In this document: piece by piece, positions 47,929 through 61,359 of the stretch
How the letters are laid out: each line of letters opens with the position of its first letter
Numbering within the stretch: position 1 is the first letter of the stretch
Assembly: GCA_025766275.1 (NCBI GenBank)
Contig: JAFKAC010000003.1
Span: forward strand, 1,240,001-1,304,000
Reading direction: 5' to 3'
DNA length: 64,000 nt
DNA from: Lactarius indigo
Taxonomy: Eukaryota > Basidiomycota > Agaricomycetes > Russulales > Russulaceae
Position numbers and translations under genes: made by a program
The notes under the pieces: generated by a model
Databases searched by the model: none
Seen by the model: only the letters and a program-made list of their open reading frames with translations
Told to the model about the DNA's origin: nothing

Positions 47929-49168
47929 ATGCAAGCACAAGTTGCAGAACCACCGCCCCCGAGATTAGAGGATGCCTCTGCTGTAGACTCTGCACGTAGA
48001 CGGCTCACCAAGAGCGAGCACCTCACTCTCAGCCTTCCTCGTATTCCTAGCTTGAGAGCTTGGTGGGTGGGAAGAAGGTCAAGGACTCTTATAGAGCAGC
48101 CCATACCCCCAGACGATGCAACCCTCGCAGAGATCGACCTCAACGACTCTTTCGACGATTTGAACATTCATCAAGATATCTACAAGTGGGCGGTAGTTTA
48201 TGAGAACCAAAGGGGGTGCGAGCTTTGATCCTATCACATATACTAAAGAACGCTCATGGTGTGTTCTGCTTCAGAATCACTATTTTTTCTACACCATACT
48301 ACTCCCGTCTTGGATTACTTCCGCATGATCCCCCCCCGTTCACCATCCCTGAGGCCGACGGTCGGAAGGACAAGCAGCCTCAAGTGACATTGCATGACTA
48401 CCCCCTCCCCGATGGCGACTGGCGTTGGGTATCCAGAGCATGGATGGTCGATATGCGCAGCGAAGGTCAAGTCCACTATGACGGTTTCGAGTATAACTGG
48501 CTCTTTCGTCGTCATAAGTGGCGCCCAGAGCCCGGTGCGTTCAGCGCTGGAGGTTGGGTGCGCCGCAGGAGATGGGTGCGCCTTATGATCCGCCCGGCAC
48601 GTTCCATCGAACAAAGCGACGATGGAGGTAGCCAGAATCTTGCCATTTCTCTGCCGCCAACCCGATATCCCATTGCGCCTGACGCTTCTCTGGAACTGGA
48701 GGGAGCGAAGGCCGCGGTGTGGAGCGACGAACCCAACAGCTGGGAAAGGGTTCACTATCTTATGGTGCGCTGTAACAGGGATGGCACGAGGTTAGAACTG
48801 TGGAGAGAGTGGCTCGGCATTCCCCCTCAAACCCGACAAAGGAAGGTGTGGAGCGAAGACGAATATTCATTACCTTCCGAGGAGAAGCAGAATGGACACG
48901 CTACAAAGACTCGGCCACTAGCAGGGGCACAAAGAGAGAACCTTGCAGCCGTTGTGCGAGACCATGTAGGTGGCGTGGTCCAATCGTCAATATGTAGGGC
49001 TGACGCGTTCAGACCGAGGACTTGATCCAGTTGTTTGTATACCCAGAATCACGTGCAGAGTTTTTGGAGATATTGGACGCCGCTGGCATTACGGTACGCC
49101 GGGATATACTGTCGCCGTTTAATGACCCAGGTATTGAGTTTTGGAGCTACACACGAGAATCTGCATAG
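47929..49168 (+). CDS. DysF-domain (peroxin/Spo73-like) protein
   Basis: Exon 1 from ATG 47929 to about 48214 ends YENQRG; the intron runs to the acceptor ttcag near 48274. The next exon reads ITIFSTPYYSRLGLLPHDPP. The dysferlin-domain signatures are LPDGDWRWVSRAWMVDM, YDGFEYNWLFRRHKWRPE and GGWVRRRRWVRLMIRPA. A last intron, starting after AVVRDH (gtaggt near 48967), joins to TEDLIQLFVYPESRAEFLEI and the C-terminus ends WSYTRESA at 49168. DysF proteins in fungi include Pex23/Pex30-type ER-peroxisome proteins and meiotic Spo73. No membrane helices are evident here, which favours the Spo73-like type; the role is inferred. The first methionine could lie further upstream. Confidence 0.82.
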
Positions 49169-49262
49169 CCTACGAGTACGAGTATCACATGTCTGGTGTT
49201 GCCGAACAATATATATATATCCTAAACGGGGTAACTTGGACTATTACGCGCCTCGAAAACGG

Positions 49263-51183
49263 ATGACCTCTCGAGTTGGGGACATAAAGGACTTGATTTT
49301 GTCCTTGCCAAATGACCACCCTCTACAGATTGCCATCCGAACTTATCCTCTCGCTCTTTCTCTATCTCTCGGTCCTTCACTGTTATCGTTTCTAGCATCT
49401 TCAAGAACCCGCACAACTGGTCTGGCCTCTGGCCTCAAATCAATCCTACTGCGTGAATTGCGTATCACCAGCTTCCCGTTCGCCATCACGGTTGCGGTCG
49501 CCGGCGGTTCCAGCCTGCAGTTTCTATGGAAACGGCTAGAGCGGAAATGGACCAAGGCGCCCCGAGGAAGTGGTGAGGGTGGATTTCTGGCTCGTCTTGA
49601 GCCATGGCAAAGAACCTTCGTATGCAATGCGCTGGCCTCCCTCACAGCCATCACCCTTCTGCAATCTCGACGTCCCCCCGTTCGAACGCGCAAAGTGGAC
49701 ATTCCTATTCCTTGCGCCGTACCCGTTGCGCAGACACGCGAAACCGGACGAAGTCATTTTTCCGCAACGCTCGACTTGACTCTGCTCGTCTTGGTCCGCG
49801 CCTTCGACACGTTGACACAGAGGATTGTCTTCAAGCGCGCCGGAAATGAGAAGAAACAGGCGAGAAAGCGCCGCTTGAGCATTACAACAAAGCTTGACGC
49901 CCTCGCCTTCTGGGCAAGCAGTGCCGGGTTCGTGTCTGCAATCTATTTTCACACGAAGCTGCTGACAGTTATCAACCGTAGGATAATGTGGTGCTTTTTC
50001 TACGAGCCTGAACGGTGCGTCCCTCTTATTTGGACTGAACGAGGAAGTGACTTCTTCATAGGTTACCCCGTTCCTATGTCAAGTGGTACTAGGGCATTCA
50101 CCAACTACGCGCTGTCACTCATTTCTGACGCATTACCCTTAGGATAGGCTCTTTAGCCAATATAGACGACCGGATCGTCGCGGCTCTTCGCGCCATCCGT
50201 TCAAAACGGTGGTCCTATGTACACGGGACTTCTCTGGATCCAAACCCCCTCGCACTCCTTTCCCGGGACCTAGGATACCCCGCCCAGTGGGGTGATCCCA
50301 ATATATTGCCCGCTTACGGAGGTTATGCTGCGAAGGCTATTTGGAAGCCATTAGGCGTTCACGGGAGAGGATCTGTTGGGGGTGTTCCATGCGAGATTGT
50401 TCATGGTTCCGTGACGGGGGGCAGTTGCACAGCAAACGTCACCATCAGAGGAGTTCGTGCGTTCCTTCAGGCGTTGGCATTGTACCTTCCGGTGAGTTTT
50501 AACGATCGACCTCACCCACAGCCAGTGATCATCCTTCATGTAGGTCCATGTCCTACCCATATTGATCAAGCGACCCCAAAAACTCTTCAGCTTTCCGGCA
50601 ATCCTCGACACATTCCTAGGCATTGTTCGGAGCGCGTCGTTCCTTTCCGCTTTCGTCTCCTCATTCTGGGCAGCTGTGTGCTTCACGCGCACTCTAGTCG
50701 TTGCTCGTGCCTTACCCAGGATCTCACATGACTTTTATGACGGGCCCTTTGGTTGTGTCTTGGCAGGGTGCCTGGCTTGCGGTGGTAGCATTTGGGTTGA
50801 GAGTGGAAGACGGCGAGGAGAGATGGCCTTGTATGTTCTACCCCGAGCCATTCGCGCGTGTCTTCCCAACCGATGGTTGCGGAGCGGACGTAAAAGCGTG
50901 TATGCTATCGAACGGTGAGCGATTCACTATCTCGGCTACTGAGAGAACAGATGTTCTAATGTCGCGTTCTAGGACTGTATTCACACTCTCATTGGCCACA
51001 CTTCTAACGACTGCCGTTCACCATCCAGAGACGTTGCGCGGTCTATCCCGCTGGACGTTAGGCTTTGTCCTCCGGGGTCCCAACGCTGTATACCTGCAGG
51101 ACAAAAAAGCAGATGCACGCAATGTCCCGATAGCGCCCACAAACGGCGGCGCACTCCCAACATTGACAAATAGGCGAAAATGA
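49263..51183 (+). CDS. TMEM135-like membrane protein
   Basis: Start MTSRVGDIKDLILSLP. Several hydrophobic segments follow (LALSLSLGPSLLSFLA, FPFAITVAVAGGSSLQFL, FWASSAGFVSAIYF). The characteristic ERLPRSYVKWIGSLANID is produced by two introns near 50014 and 50087. It continues with ALRAIRSKRWSYVHG, WGDPNILPAYGGY, and CEIVHG near 50395; later hydrophobic parts are SFLSAFVSSFWAAVCF and FGCVLAGCLACGGSIWVE. Introns also lie at about 50493-50544 and near 50913-50970. TMEM135 proteins are linked to mitochondria and peroxisomes in animals; the fungal role is not established. It follows the DysF gene by 95 bases and converges with DPH7. Confidence 0.8.
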
Positions 51184-51277
51184 GTACATGTCGCTGAACA
51201 CATCATCAATTTAGATATCGGATAAACGGGATACCGCCAATAGGCTGTAGCACATTCTATTTATACGGCCTAACTCT

Positions 51278-52687
51278 TCAGCCCCGCCAAAGGTGAAGAG
51301 CGTGGTCATAAAATGATGCACTCGCTATCAGGGTTTGATCCTGCCAAGACTGATATGACCAGTCGACACCATACGCAAGCGATGCATGTCCGTCGTATTT
51401 CTTCTGAACTTCCCAGTTCTTATTGGACCCGTTAGAGTGGTGGCGCGGTTTATCTCCGATATCATGAAAGCTCAGGATCTTGAAACCGTCGTGCATTGCC
51501 GCCACCATAAGGTCACAATTTCGAGATGGAGAAGGATGCCACTTGACCCTCCAGGCACCGCCCCCAACGTCTGCTTGAGCAAGTGGTGTAAGAGGTTTCC
51601 GGGTGTCAAACAATCGGACGGTGCAGTCATAACTGCCAACAGCGATAAGGTGTTCGATGTTAGGGTGGCTTTGGATGGAAGTCACACCAGCGTCGAACCT
51701 AAACACGGATTCGGCGAGGGTCTAGAGAGTCATTTAATGCGACGCACCTCGTGTTGATAGTTATCGGCTGGTCGAAACCTTGCCTTATATCCCATACTTT
51801 GAGTCGCAGGTCATCGCCTCCTGGTGGTAAGAAGTCAGTGGCTGTCAATTTGGATAATCTTCAAGTCTGTTCGTACCGGAATAAATGACATTGGTATCCC
51901 AATAATTCCAGGCGACACACCACGGTTCGTAAGAGTGGGCATCCCAGGCATTCGCGATTGAGAGTTGACCAATCTGGTCTGGTTCGAGTAATGTGAGCTT
52001 GCCATCAGAGAGCGACACGACCAAAGAGCCCGCGGTGCTGCTCGGTCGACTTCGATTATAAGAAGGCGAAGATGCGCCATATCCCGTACCTGGTTGGTGC
52101 CCTTCTGTTGGACCAGTCGAGAGACAGACACAAGACGTGAGATGGGGCAACACGCAGAGAGCCAGCACTGCACAATCGTTTCTATTATGTCGAAGAATGA
52201 GAAAAGGGACCAGATCCACATAGGGCAGTCAGTACGAAACTTGCTGGAGATTCCACTCGAACAGATTCACGTTGCCCTCAGAATCTGCAACTGCTAGTAA
52301 CGGCTGGCGACTCGGCTCAGTGTGACACCTGCGACCCACCTCAACTCTCTATACGACGTGGAAAAAGTGAAATTATCTCACCATTTGAGATCCAAGACCG
52401 CAGGAAGGGATATCTCCTGAATCTTGGAGCTGGAGCTCCCTCAAAAATGGCCCCATTGGCAATACGGGTGCGGCGTACACGCTAATATCCTCAGAGTATT
52501 CGGAGTGTACTTCAAACACAAGACACTGACCCCTCCGACTCTGGCTAGCAGAAGATTGTGACACCCCTTGATCGCTCTGTTGATCCTCTAGCTTGTAAGT
52601 GCCACAGACAAAGATATCCGAGGCATCTGGGTGAGGACAAAACTCTACAGAGTCAGCCGGTAACACGGTGTCAATGGATAAGTGCAT
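51278..52687 (-). CDS. DPH7: Diphthine methyltransferase (WD40)
   Basis: WD-repeat protein of diphthamide biosynthesis on elongation factor 2; Dph7/Rrt2 removes the methyl ester from diphthine in the cytosol. Start at 52687: MHLSIDTVLPADSVEFCPHP, then DIFVCGTYKLED. Middle exon: AGSLVVSLSDGKLTLLEPDQ and SYEPWCVAWNYWDTNVIYSG. Last exon: FDAGVTSIQSHPNIEHLIAV, GSYDCTVRLFDTRKP, and GGGAWRVKWHP, a characteristic Dph7 motif. It ends HLWRG at 51278. The start codon is only 87 bases from the plus-strand gene at 52775. Confidence 0.88.
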
Positions 52688-52774
52688 CGGGCCTATCCGG
52701 ACCGATGCGTCGATCCTGAAGTTTGTTGGACACCGTTACACCACCGCAGCAGCAACCAGTCTTCTCATCTTGTA
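52688..52774. promoter_or_regulatory. Compact bidirectional promoter
   Basis: 87 bases separate the start codons of DPH7 (minus) and the AGTRAP-like gene (plus). Both 5' UTRs and core promoters must share or overlap this interval. Confidence 0.5.
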
Positions 52775-53509
52775 ATGGCCGACTTTGTACAGGGCTTAGA
52801 TGCCTCCAAGCTCATCCTCGCTGAGGCAGTAAGCATTTGTCCCTTTTATGGCACCCTGGTCTTTATAACACTTAGCATTTATAGGCCCTCTCTTTTGTCG
52901 TTAGCCCGTTCAGTGCCCCTGCGTACAACCTGCCCATTTTCCTCTTTGGTTTATATGTACAAGGGAGCCAAGATGCCACCCCTCTCTCACTCCAGGCTGT
53001 AAGCTCGCTCCTTTTTTTCCTTGAAAATATTTCGTATGGCTGAATGGCCGCTGCAGTTCTCCGGTTTCCTTGGAGCTTCCGCTGTATTCGACATCATCTG
53101 GTTCACGCAAAATTCACAAAACACGCTTGTAAAGCTCATTAGTCTTCTAATTCTCCTTCTCAAGGTGATTTCACTCCTTCTCATGAATACGCCGCCAAAT
53201 CTCACCCGCGCGACGCAAAAGGGACCAACCTTTTTCGCGTTTGCAGGAACTCTAAACTCTAGAGGCGTCTCAGGCATCAACCTTAGAGGTGGAGAATTCG
53301 GCGGTACGACAGGTAAGTAAATATTCGTACGGCCCTACAGCATCCTGACAATCACGATGCGAGTAGTTTGGTCCATGCCTGGAGGCTTCACCTCCGGCGG
53401 AAGGGAGGGCTATCAGACTGTTGAGTCCGAAGTTCCAAGGTCAGTAGCTGGTAATCACCCTCCCGCTGGCAACCCGCCTCCTGCGCCTGGGGCGTATCAG
53501 TCAGTCTAG
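52775..53509 (+). CDS. AGTRAP-like small membrane protein
   Basis: Four exons sum to exactly 188 codons plus stop: 52775-52828, 52885-52998, 53057-53312 and 53367-53509. Hydrophobic segments: LSFVVSPFSAPAYNLPIFLF, SGFLGASAVFDIIWF and LVKLISLLILLLKVISLLLM. The tail is GREGYQTVESE and Pro/Gly-rich. The helix spacing and the YQT-acidic motif resemble the animal type-1 angiotensin II receptor-associated protein family, which has fungal relatives of unknown function. No signal peptide is evident. Confidence 0.65.
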
Positions 53510-53867
53510 TGCGTATCTTTACTACATGGAAGGACCCGATACCTACGTGATTCTCTCAAACGTCCGAGACGGTTCCGCACACACACATACACACAGCACT
53601 CAGAGCACTTCTTTCATGTGTATAATTTGTATTCCAGGTGTCTCGAACCTGGCTCGTCCACGAGTCCTGAACTTTGATAAGACAGGTTTTTTCCTGGGAT
53701 CCGTCGCAGGACTGCAGCCCACTTCATTCATAATATAAAAAAGAGAGGCCTCGATGATGGCAACGTATTCAGCACAACGACAAGGCCCTCTGTTAACCCT
53801 TCGTTGGAGTCGATATCGAGAACAAAGCCCGTACAGTCTAGTTTACTGCCTAGGTTCTCCGTCATTT
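53510..53867. other. Convergent 3' intergenic region
   Basis: Lies between the AGTRAP-like gene and the REV3 stop codon. It includes a short CA-rich repeat (acacacacatacacacagc at 53579-53597). No gene was seen. Confidence 0.4.
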
Positions 53868-56800
53868 TCATCCCCAAGACCGGAGTAGTTCCGTATCCGT
53901 TTTCTCATCATCATCTTCTCGGGGTTCTCCTAAATCATGGCAACTCTCTGGTAGGGTTGCCGAATCCATCTCCATCCCCTGAATCAATTCCTGCAATATC
54001 TCGACATCCTCAGCTTGTTTCTCGACTTTCTTTCGCTGAAAAAACCATGGACAATCCAGAGAGGTGCATCTCACGGGCTCCAGTGGCTCAGACCGTGTGC
54101 ACGCCGTGCAAACTTCATGCACGGTCTGTAAACGCTTTTCCGAGATGCGGATCTGCGATAGAAGTCCCGATATAGTCTCCGCGGGGGCGCAACGGCACCG
54201 TTCACAAAGTCCTGATAATAAATATGGCGCATGAAGAATGAATATCATGGATCCTGCTCACCTTCATCACTGAACGACCTGCAGAGAATACACTGACTGT
54301 TCCGGAAGTGCTCTTCTATTCTGAGCCTCCCAGGAGTCATTAACCCCTTGACCTTCTCTGGAGACATCAGCGCATTATCGACACCATCCGCGCGTATCCT
54401 TCTAGGCATCTCTTCGTACCAACCCCTTACATCGGCCCCAACGAGGTTGAAGATACGCTCCAGGGGTGGGATAAGAACCCTTGAAATATAATATGACCCG
54501 TCGAGCTGTTTCTCACTGGGAAAATTGTCACCGTGAGCTACGGGCAGAACATCGCGCGCTTAACTAACTGACCTATCATAAAACTCTTCTGGAGTCACCG
54601 CACGATCGACTAATCTCTCATGTGGAGCTCCCCGGGCTATGATGTAAGGTATACGATCGCCATATTGTGCTTCGTTATTGGGGTCCTCGAGTTGTCTTCG
54701 CGCTGCAACAACTGCTCCTGGGGGTGGAGGACCTTTATCGCTGAATGTATCCCGTTGATTAGCGAGTACGCCTTGCTTAATTACACGCACCTGTACGTTC
54801 CCATCCTGACTTCCCGTGAGAAAATGAAATCTTGGATTGATACCTTGTTTTCAAGAATCTTCTTCCATGACTCGTAGCAGTAGCGCTTGACGTCACTCAA
54901 ATCTTGTGTGCGGAATAGAATTCTGACCGGCAGTCAAGCATCCGTCTCAAAGAGCATTTCGTGCAGCTGACTTTAATGAGGCTTCCGTCATCTTCTTTTG
55001 GGCAGGGACCCCGTCCCTACGGACAGTTTCAATCCCCTTGGCATCGAATACAGGCTCTGTATCATCGGGAGTTTCGTATTTGAAGCCAACGTATCGTTTC
55101 TTCGCCATCAAAACACAGGGCAGGTAGACCTGAGTGCATACCAGTGAGGATCTCGGAAGCCAGGCGAGTCTGGAACACGGATCTACGGACCTTCTCGAAC
55201 TTCAGTTTGATCGGGACGGGATTCAATCTTGTAACCGCGTCGGCAATGTCATAACCGATCCTGAATGCCTGCTCCTTCGTCTTTCCCTTTAGGTAGACGA
55301 ACAAGGAATCCGTATCACCATAAACGACACGAGCACCCCATTTCTCATTTGAGTCGATGTACTGGATCGCCTGAACACCCAACGGGAGTAAAGTTAGACC
55401 GCAAAGGCAACACGCAAGTCCCACGCACTTTTTCAAGGGTTTCCCGACCGCTTTGGACGATGCTATCCGCGATTTCAACCGCAGGCATCCTTCCCGAGAA
55501 CGTTGCGCTTGTGTACCCGTAAGTGACATTTGCGATGTACTTCAGTCCTAATTGGCGCGCATTGAGGGTTCTGGCTAGTACCTAGGGAACTATTGGTCTT
55601 TCAAAAGTATTTCGAGTTCGCTTCCTCCCACCTTGTTGTCACGTACACGCTTCATGGCTTGTTTGACCATCACTCTCGTATCCAGCAACTCGGTTAGCAT
55701 CCGTCCTAGCAAGCCCTTCCGTACCTCGGGCTTGACATACATGATGCCATTCGGCGCAACTGCGAACTCATGTAAGATAGAGATTCTTTCCAAAAACGCA
55801 ACCTCATCACCTGTGATGTGATCTTGCAAAGTCGATAGTAGACCAGGGGGAACATTGCTTTCTGCGACACCGAGTTTGTACTGGTCCTTGAATGGCGTCA
55901 CGCGTCCCAAGCAGGTGGAATAACAGTAGTTATAGGCAACCATGACAGAAGGATATAGCGATTGGAAATCCAATACGACGAGAGGGCTGTTATAAAACGC
56001 AGACAGTGGTTCCATGATCAGAGGCATACATTCGGCTGCATTTTGTGCGCCAACCTGTGAGAACGGCAACAACCTCAGAACCCCCTTGCAATGCCTGCAA
56101 GGTCAAACTCGTCACCTGGTGTTTATTTGGTGACCGCAAGACGAAGCTTTCCGGCTTCGCGATACGGAACATGAACGACTCGACCTTAAATTGCGAACCA
56201 CGGCTGATCACGGAGAAGAAATCGACTCCGAAAACCCGAGCAAATTCCCTGCATTCTGCAGTGAGGTGTACTGTATCATCAGGAGAGACGAAAACGCTCA
56301 CGCAGTTTTGGCGACGACGTCCGTGGCATCCAGCATCTCTAGGACAATAGTGGACTGTCCCAGTAAGTGGCGTAGCAATCGCGCTCTGTGCGCCGGAACG
56401 CGACTATTGTACCACTCCGTAAGGGTCGAAACCCCGTATTTAGGAATCCTAGGCGACGTCAGCCCGGGGATTCTCTACTCTGGAAACTCGCACCGTCGGT
56501 GAAGTAGGTGGAACGCAGTGTTTTCTAGAGTATACGAGCTCAACTCCAGTTCTGTGCGCATGAGTCTCCACACGTTCAAGACGTGCCGTCCCGATGCCCG
56601 AAAGGTTGACGTGTTTCGCAAGGCCCAGGGGTCGCTGCTATTCGAAAATACTCGCCCAGGTGCGCGAGAAATTAGCTCCTCGATATCGAGGCCTGCACAT
56701 TTGTGTCGACATTCTGCATATGCAGTGATCTAATCACGAACCACATTGCGAGCCTCTGGCGCCAAGATAGCCCCATGACGAGCTCTGAATTTCCCAGCCA

Positions 56801-59800
56801 ACAATGATGTCAGGATCCAGGTCGAGTACGAGGTCAATTGCTGCGTTCAACAGATCCAACTCCGTCGCGACAATCTGGCTTGGCACGTCGCCCAACGTCC
56901 GCGAATCTCTCGGGGCATCTCCAACGATGATAACACCTCTTTGGAAGTGGGACGAGTCGGATTCTACCCCAGATTCATTGAATGAATAGAAAACCGCAAC
57001 TAAAGGATCCGTGCGAGGGTCTGGGACAAGTTCCCCGCGAGACGGCGCTAATGTTGAGCAACTAAAATTACACTTTGCTCTGCTCTCTGGTTAGGAACGT
57101 ACCAAAAACTTCAAGTGCAAATACGGTCATGGCTTGCTTCTCTCTGACGCCGGATGGTCCACCTTGCACTGGTGGTGTGTCTTTAAAACCATACGGACCT
57201 ACTGGGGTCACACCGTCAATCTGAACTGTGAGTTAGTGGCGTTGCTCCGCAAAGAACTAGCGGGCGCATTTGCTTGCCTGAGACCGAGATTGCGGTTTCT
57301 GGGAGAGTTTCGCTCTTGCAGTAAATTGTAACCACTTGCGCACTTCTCTCACACTTGGCGGCGAGCTCGCGTACTCCCATCCACCCACGCCAGTTTTGTC
57401 GAATCTATCCTCGAACACGTTCCGGTCTTCAGCAACTGTCCTATTCGTCGATGATTCTTGCGTTGATACCGACTCCCACTCTTCTAGGACGCCAAGCCCG
57501 TCCCCTTTCTTCAAGCGATACACTAGGCCTGCAAATTCCCAAGGTCTCTCGGGCACGTCCTCCACTTTTGAATAATAGGGATCTTGATAGAGCTTGCTTG
57601 GTAGACCACGGGACTCTAAACTCGACAACAACTCAGATGCTAGAGGGGGAGCGATGTTGTAAACGAATGCATTCTTGATCTCTTTCTTAGCTTGAATAGT
57701 AAAAACATATGGGTCTCGAGTGCGAGGAATGGTCCTTCCTTTGGTGGGAATGAGACTGAGTCTCGACATTGGCTCCTGGGTGTCTGGCCCAACGGTCATT
57801 TTGACTCTCTTCGTCGGTCTCTCGTCGCCACTATCAGACAGCGCGTCTGCGTCAACTTCGAAGTTCTCGCCAGTTCCAGATGGTAAGTGATCAACGTTCG
57901 GAATTAGGTTATCGACGAAGCGAGTGTGAGGTAGTTGGATTGCAGTATCATCAGAATCTGTTTCTTCCTTCGATTCGGAAGACGCAGGCAGGAAGAAGCG
58001 CTCGGTGGCATCAGAAACCGGTGTTCTAGGCGTACAAGTCAGACAGATATATACAGTACGGTGCCTGGGGGCGACTCACAGGCATTGACCCGCAGCTACA
58101 CGCGAGATCTTCATACCCGAGTGGTCTTCCTGAACGGTGTGCCCCTCTGATTCTATCCGCCGAGACGAAGTGACTCGAGAGTACCTCCAATTCAGGTCCG
58201 GGCTTCGTCAGCGAACATCGCTAAAGCGGGAAAGAGAGTCACCTCTGCGCGGAGAGTGCCGGTCCAGATTGAAAGACGAATGCACTATTCGGAGAATTAA
58301 ACTTTTGAAACATAAGTTAAAATAAGGACAACATACTCTGCATGTCTTGCCTGAGTATTAGATGATGTGACGAGACTACGTCTAGTGCTAACGATCAACT
58401 GCAGCGTTAATAACCCGTGAAGAACCTACGCTCCGACCGTTTCCGGAAATGGCCTACGTCTCTTGCGTGGGGTCCTAAATTCACCCTTATTTAGCGCTTG
58501 TGATGATTTAGGGGTCGTACTGTGCCCATCAGAGGTGCTAACTCGCTTGGACTAACGTCACAACCTACGTGCATTGATGCTCTTGAGACGATTGGGAGTT
58601 CGGGGGTCGCAGATGTTTCTGTTGAGGATCATCGGGAGCATCGACATCTTCCACTGGGTCGTCTTCCGTTGGATCGTAGTCGTTCAAATTATTGTCATTG
58701 TCATCAGGGCCTAAGTCTGCTTCCAATCCGTCTTCTTGTTCGTCAGACGTGGAAAGCTCTTGGCTGAAAAGTAGCGCTTCATCAACTTCAACAGAGCTCT
58801 GACTAGTTGGGCTGACATCCTGGGGAGAAGACCCATTCGAATCTGCATAGAGATTCTGCTCTTGTGCTTCGCGGTCGGGTCTCCAAACGCGATACTTGTC
58901 CTCCCAAAGAACTTCGATACTCTCGAAAATGGTCATGACCCATCTCTCCCAGTCAGAATTTCTCACGTTGACTTCCACGGCTCGCTCTTTTTCTATCCTC
59001 TGCTTGAGTTGGTCCCACAAACGGACCTCCGCCGCCCATCCGCCGCCCGCTCCCCGAGAATTTGCGCTTGGATCTTGGGGCAAGTCAGGCGATGGAGGCA
59101 GACCAGCTGCAACACGACGACGACGTTCGTCGTCCCATAGTTCACGCACTCCGAGCACCAAGGGTTCAGGTGAGCCGGGAGGCTGAGGAATGGTTAGTTT
59201 GTGATGCAGGTTGCGCGGGGAGACATTGTGGCGATTCATGATGAGAGGAGCAACCGTGTCGAACTCAAGCGTCATCCGAGATTGGCGAAAGTAAACAGAG
59301 GGTTCAAAGGAAGAACCTGATACCGGGTCGCCTCCGTCATCATCCACTCCGCGCTGCCAGACATTTTCCAGCTGGATCCAGCCACAGCCGTAAAGACCGA
59401 AGTCACAAAGAAACTGAAGAACGTAACTCAGATGGCTCTCAAAAGTGTGGAAGGGTGTCCCCATGACAGAACCAGACTGCATGATCGCCACGGCACGACT
59501 CATCAGTGCGGGGTCAACGACGTGAATCTTCAAAAAAGGGGCATGACTCGAATTGAAACCATAGAAGTGGACACCCTTGACTAGAACGACGGCGCGGACG
59601 AAGCGGGACTTGGGTGATTGGGGGTTGCGCTTGAGAGAGACAGCGATGGCGTAGTCAAGCGAGTCGGTTAAACGGACGATGTAGCGTCTCACTTTGACAA
59701 CGATTAGCTTCAATAGTTCTAGGGGCCAAAGTGTACCGCTCACCACTGCGTGGGTTCATCTTCCCGGTGTACTCGACGAAGAAATAGGGATAAACTTGAT

Positions 59801-59957
59801 GGATGTGAAGGCAACATTTCTGTCCTAGGGAAGAGGAACCGTAAATTCGAAGGACGGGAACCTTTGGCAGGGTAGTGTTGTCAAGGACATCGGGGGCGTC
59901 AAGAGAGTAGTCAATTTGAGTTAGTTGAACCTCTAGGGCGGGAGGGCGAAGGTTCAT
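53868..59957 (-). CDS. REV3: DNA polymerase zeta catalytic subunit
   Basis: Translesion B-family polymerase. Start at 59957 (MNLRPPALEVQLTQIDYSLD), with the Rev3 N-terminal signature HIHQVYPYFFVEYTG, and after an intron SLDYAIAVSLKRNPQSPKSR. An acidic linker near 58600-58800 precedes a central part and the exonuclease-like domain (LDLDPDIIVGWEIQ near 56810; Rev3 lacks proofreading). Polymerase motifs: A DFQSLYPSVMVAYN (55950), B region NARQLGLKYIANVTYGY (55530) followed by TSATFSGRMPAVE, C YGDTDSLF (55310). The C-terminal Cys-rich domain has SQCILCRSF, GLCERC, then VCTACTRS and RCTSLDC, the CysA and Fe-S-binding CysB modules. Many introns; not all were resolved. Confidence 0.92.
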
Positions 59958-60076
59958 TGGGTCACCAGTTCAAGTCAACTGTGGCCCCAAACCAGAAATG
60001 GAATCTTCATCAAGTTATGTATCAACTAACGGCAGAGCACTTGTACACTGACATCTTCTCTTCTACTCTTACTGTA

Positions 60077-61121
<1,045 letters not shown>

Positions 61122-61359
61122 AGCGACTAGTGACTACAGACTCAGGTCAGCTACAGAATACCCCTGTGCAGGACAGACGGACAGACTGGACAGTGACCGA
61201 CCGCAGCCAGGCACGCTCCAGGTGCTTCCGGCCCGATTGAGCGGACCATTCCAGGGTAAAATCTTGCCGACCACAGGTGCCGCGCGCCGACTACAAATGT
61301 GATGCCGCGCGCCCAACAACAGGCAACAGCCTCACGGTTTTCTTGTCTTTTACCCACTC
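61122..61359. promoter_or_regulatory. Divergent promoter region
   Basis: 238 bases between the epimerase and PLC-like start codons. GC-rich in part (gtgccgcgcgccgac near 61278); no certain TATA box. Confidence 0.4.
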
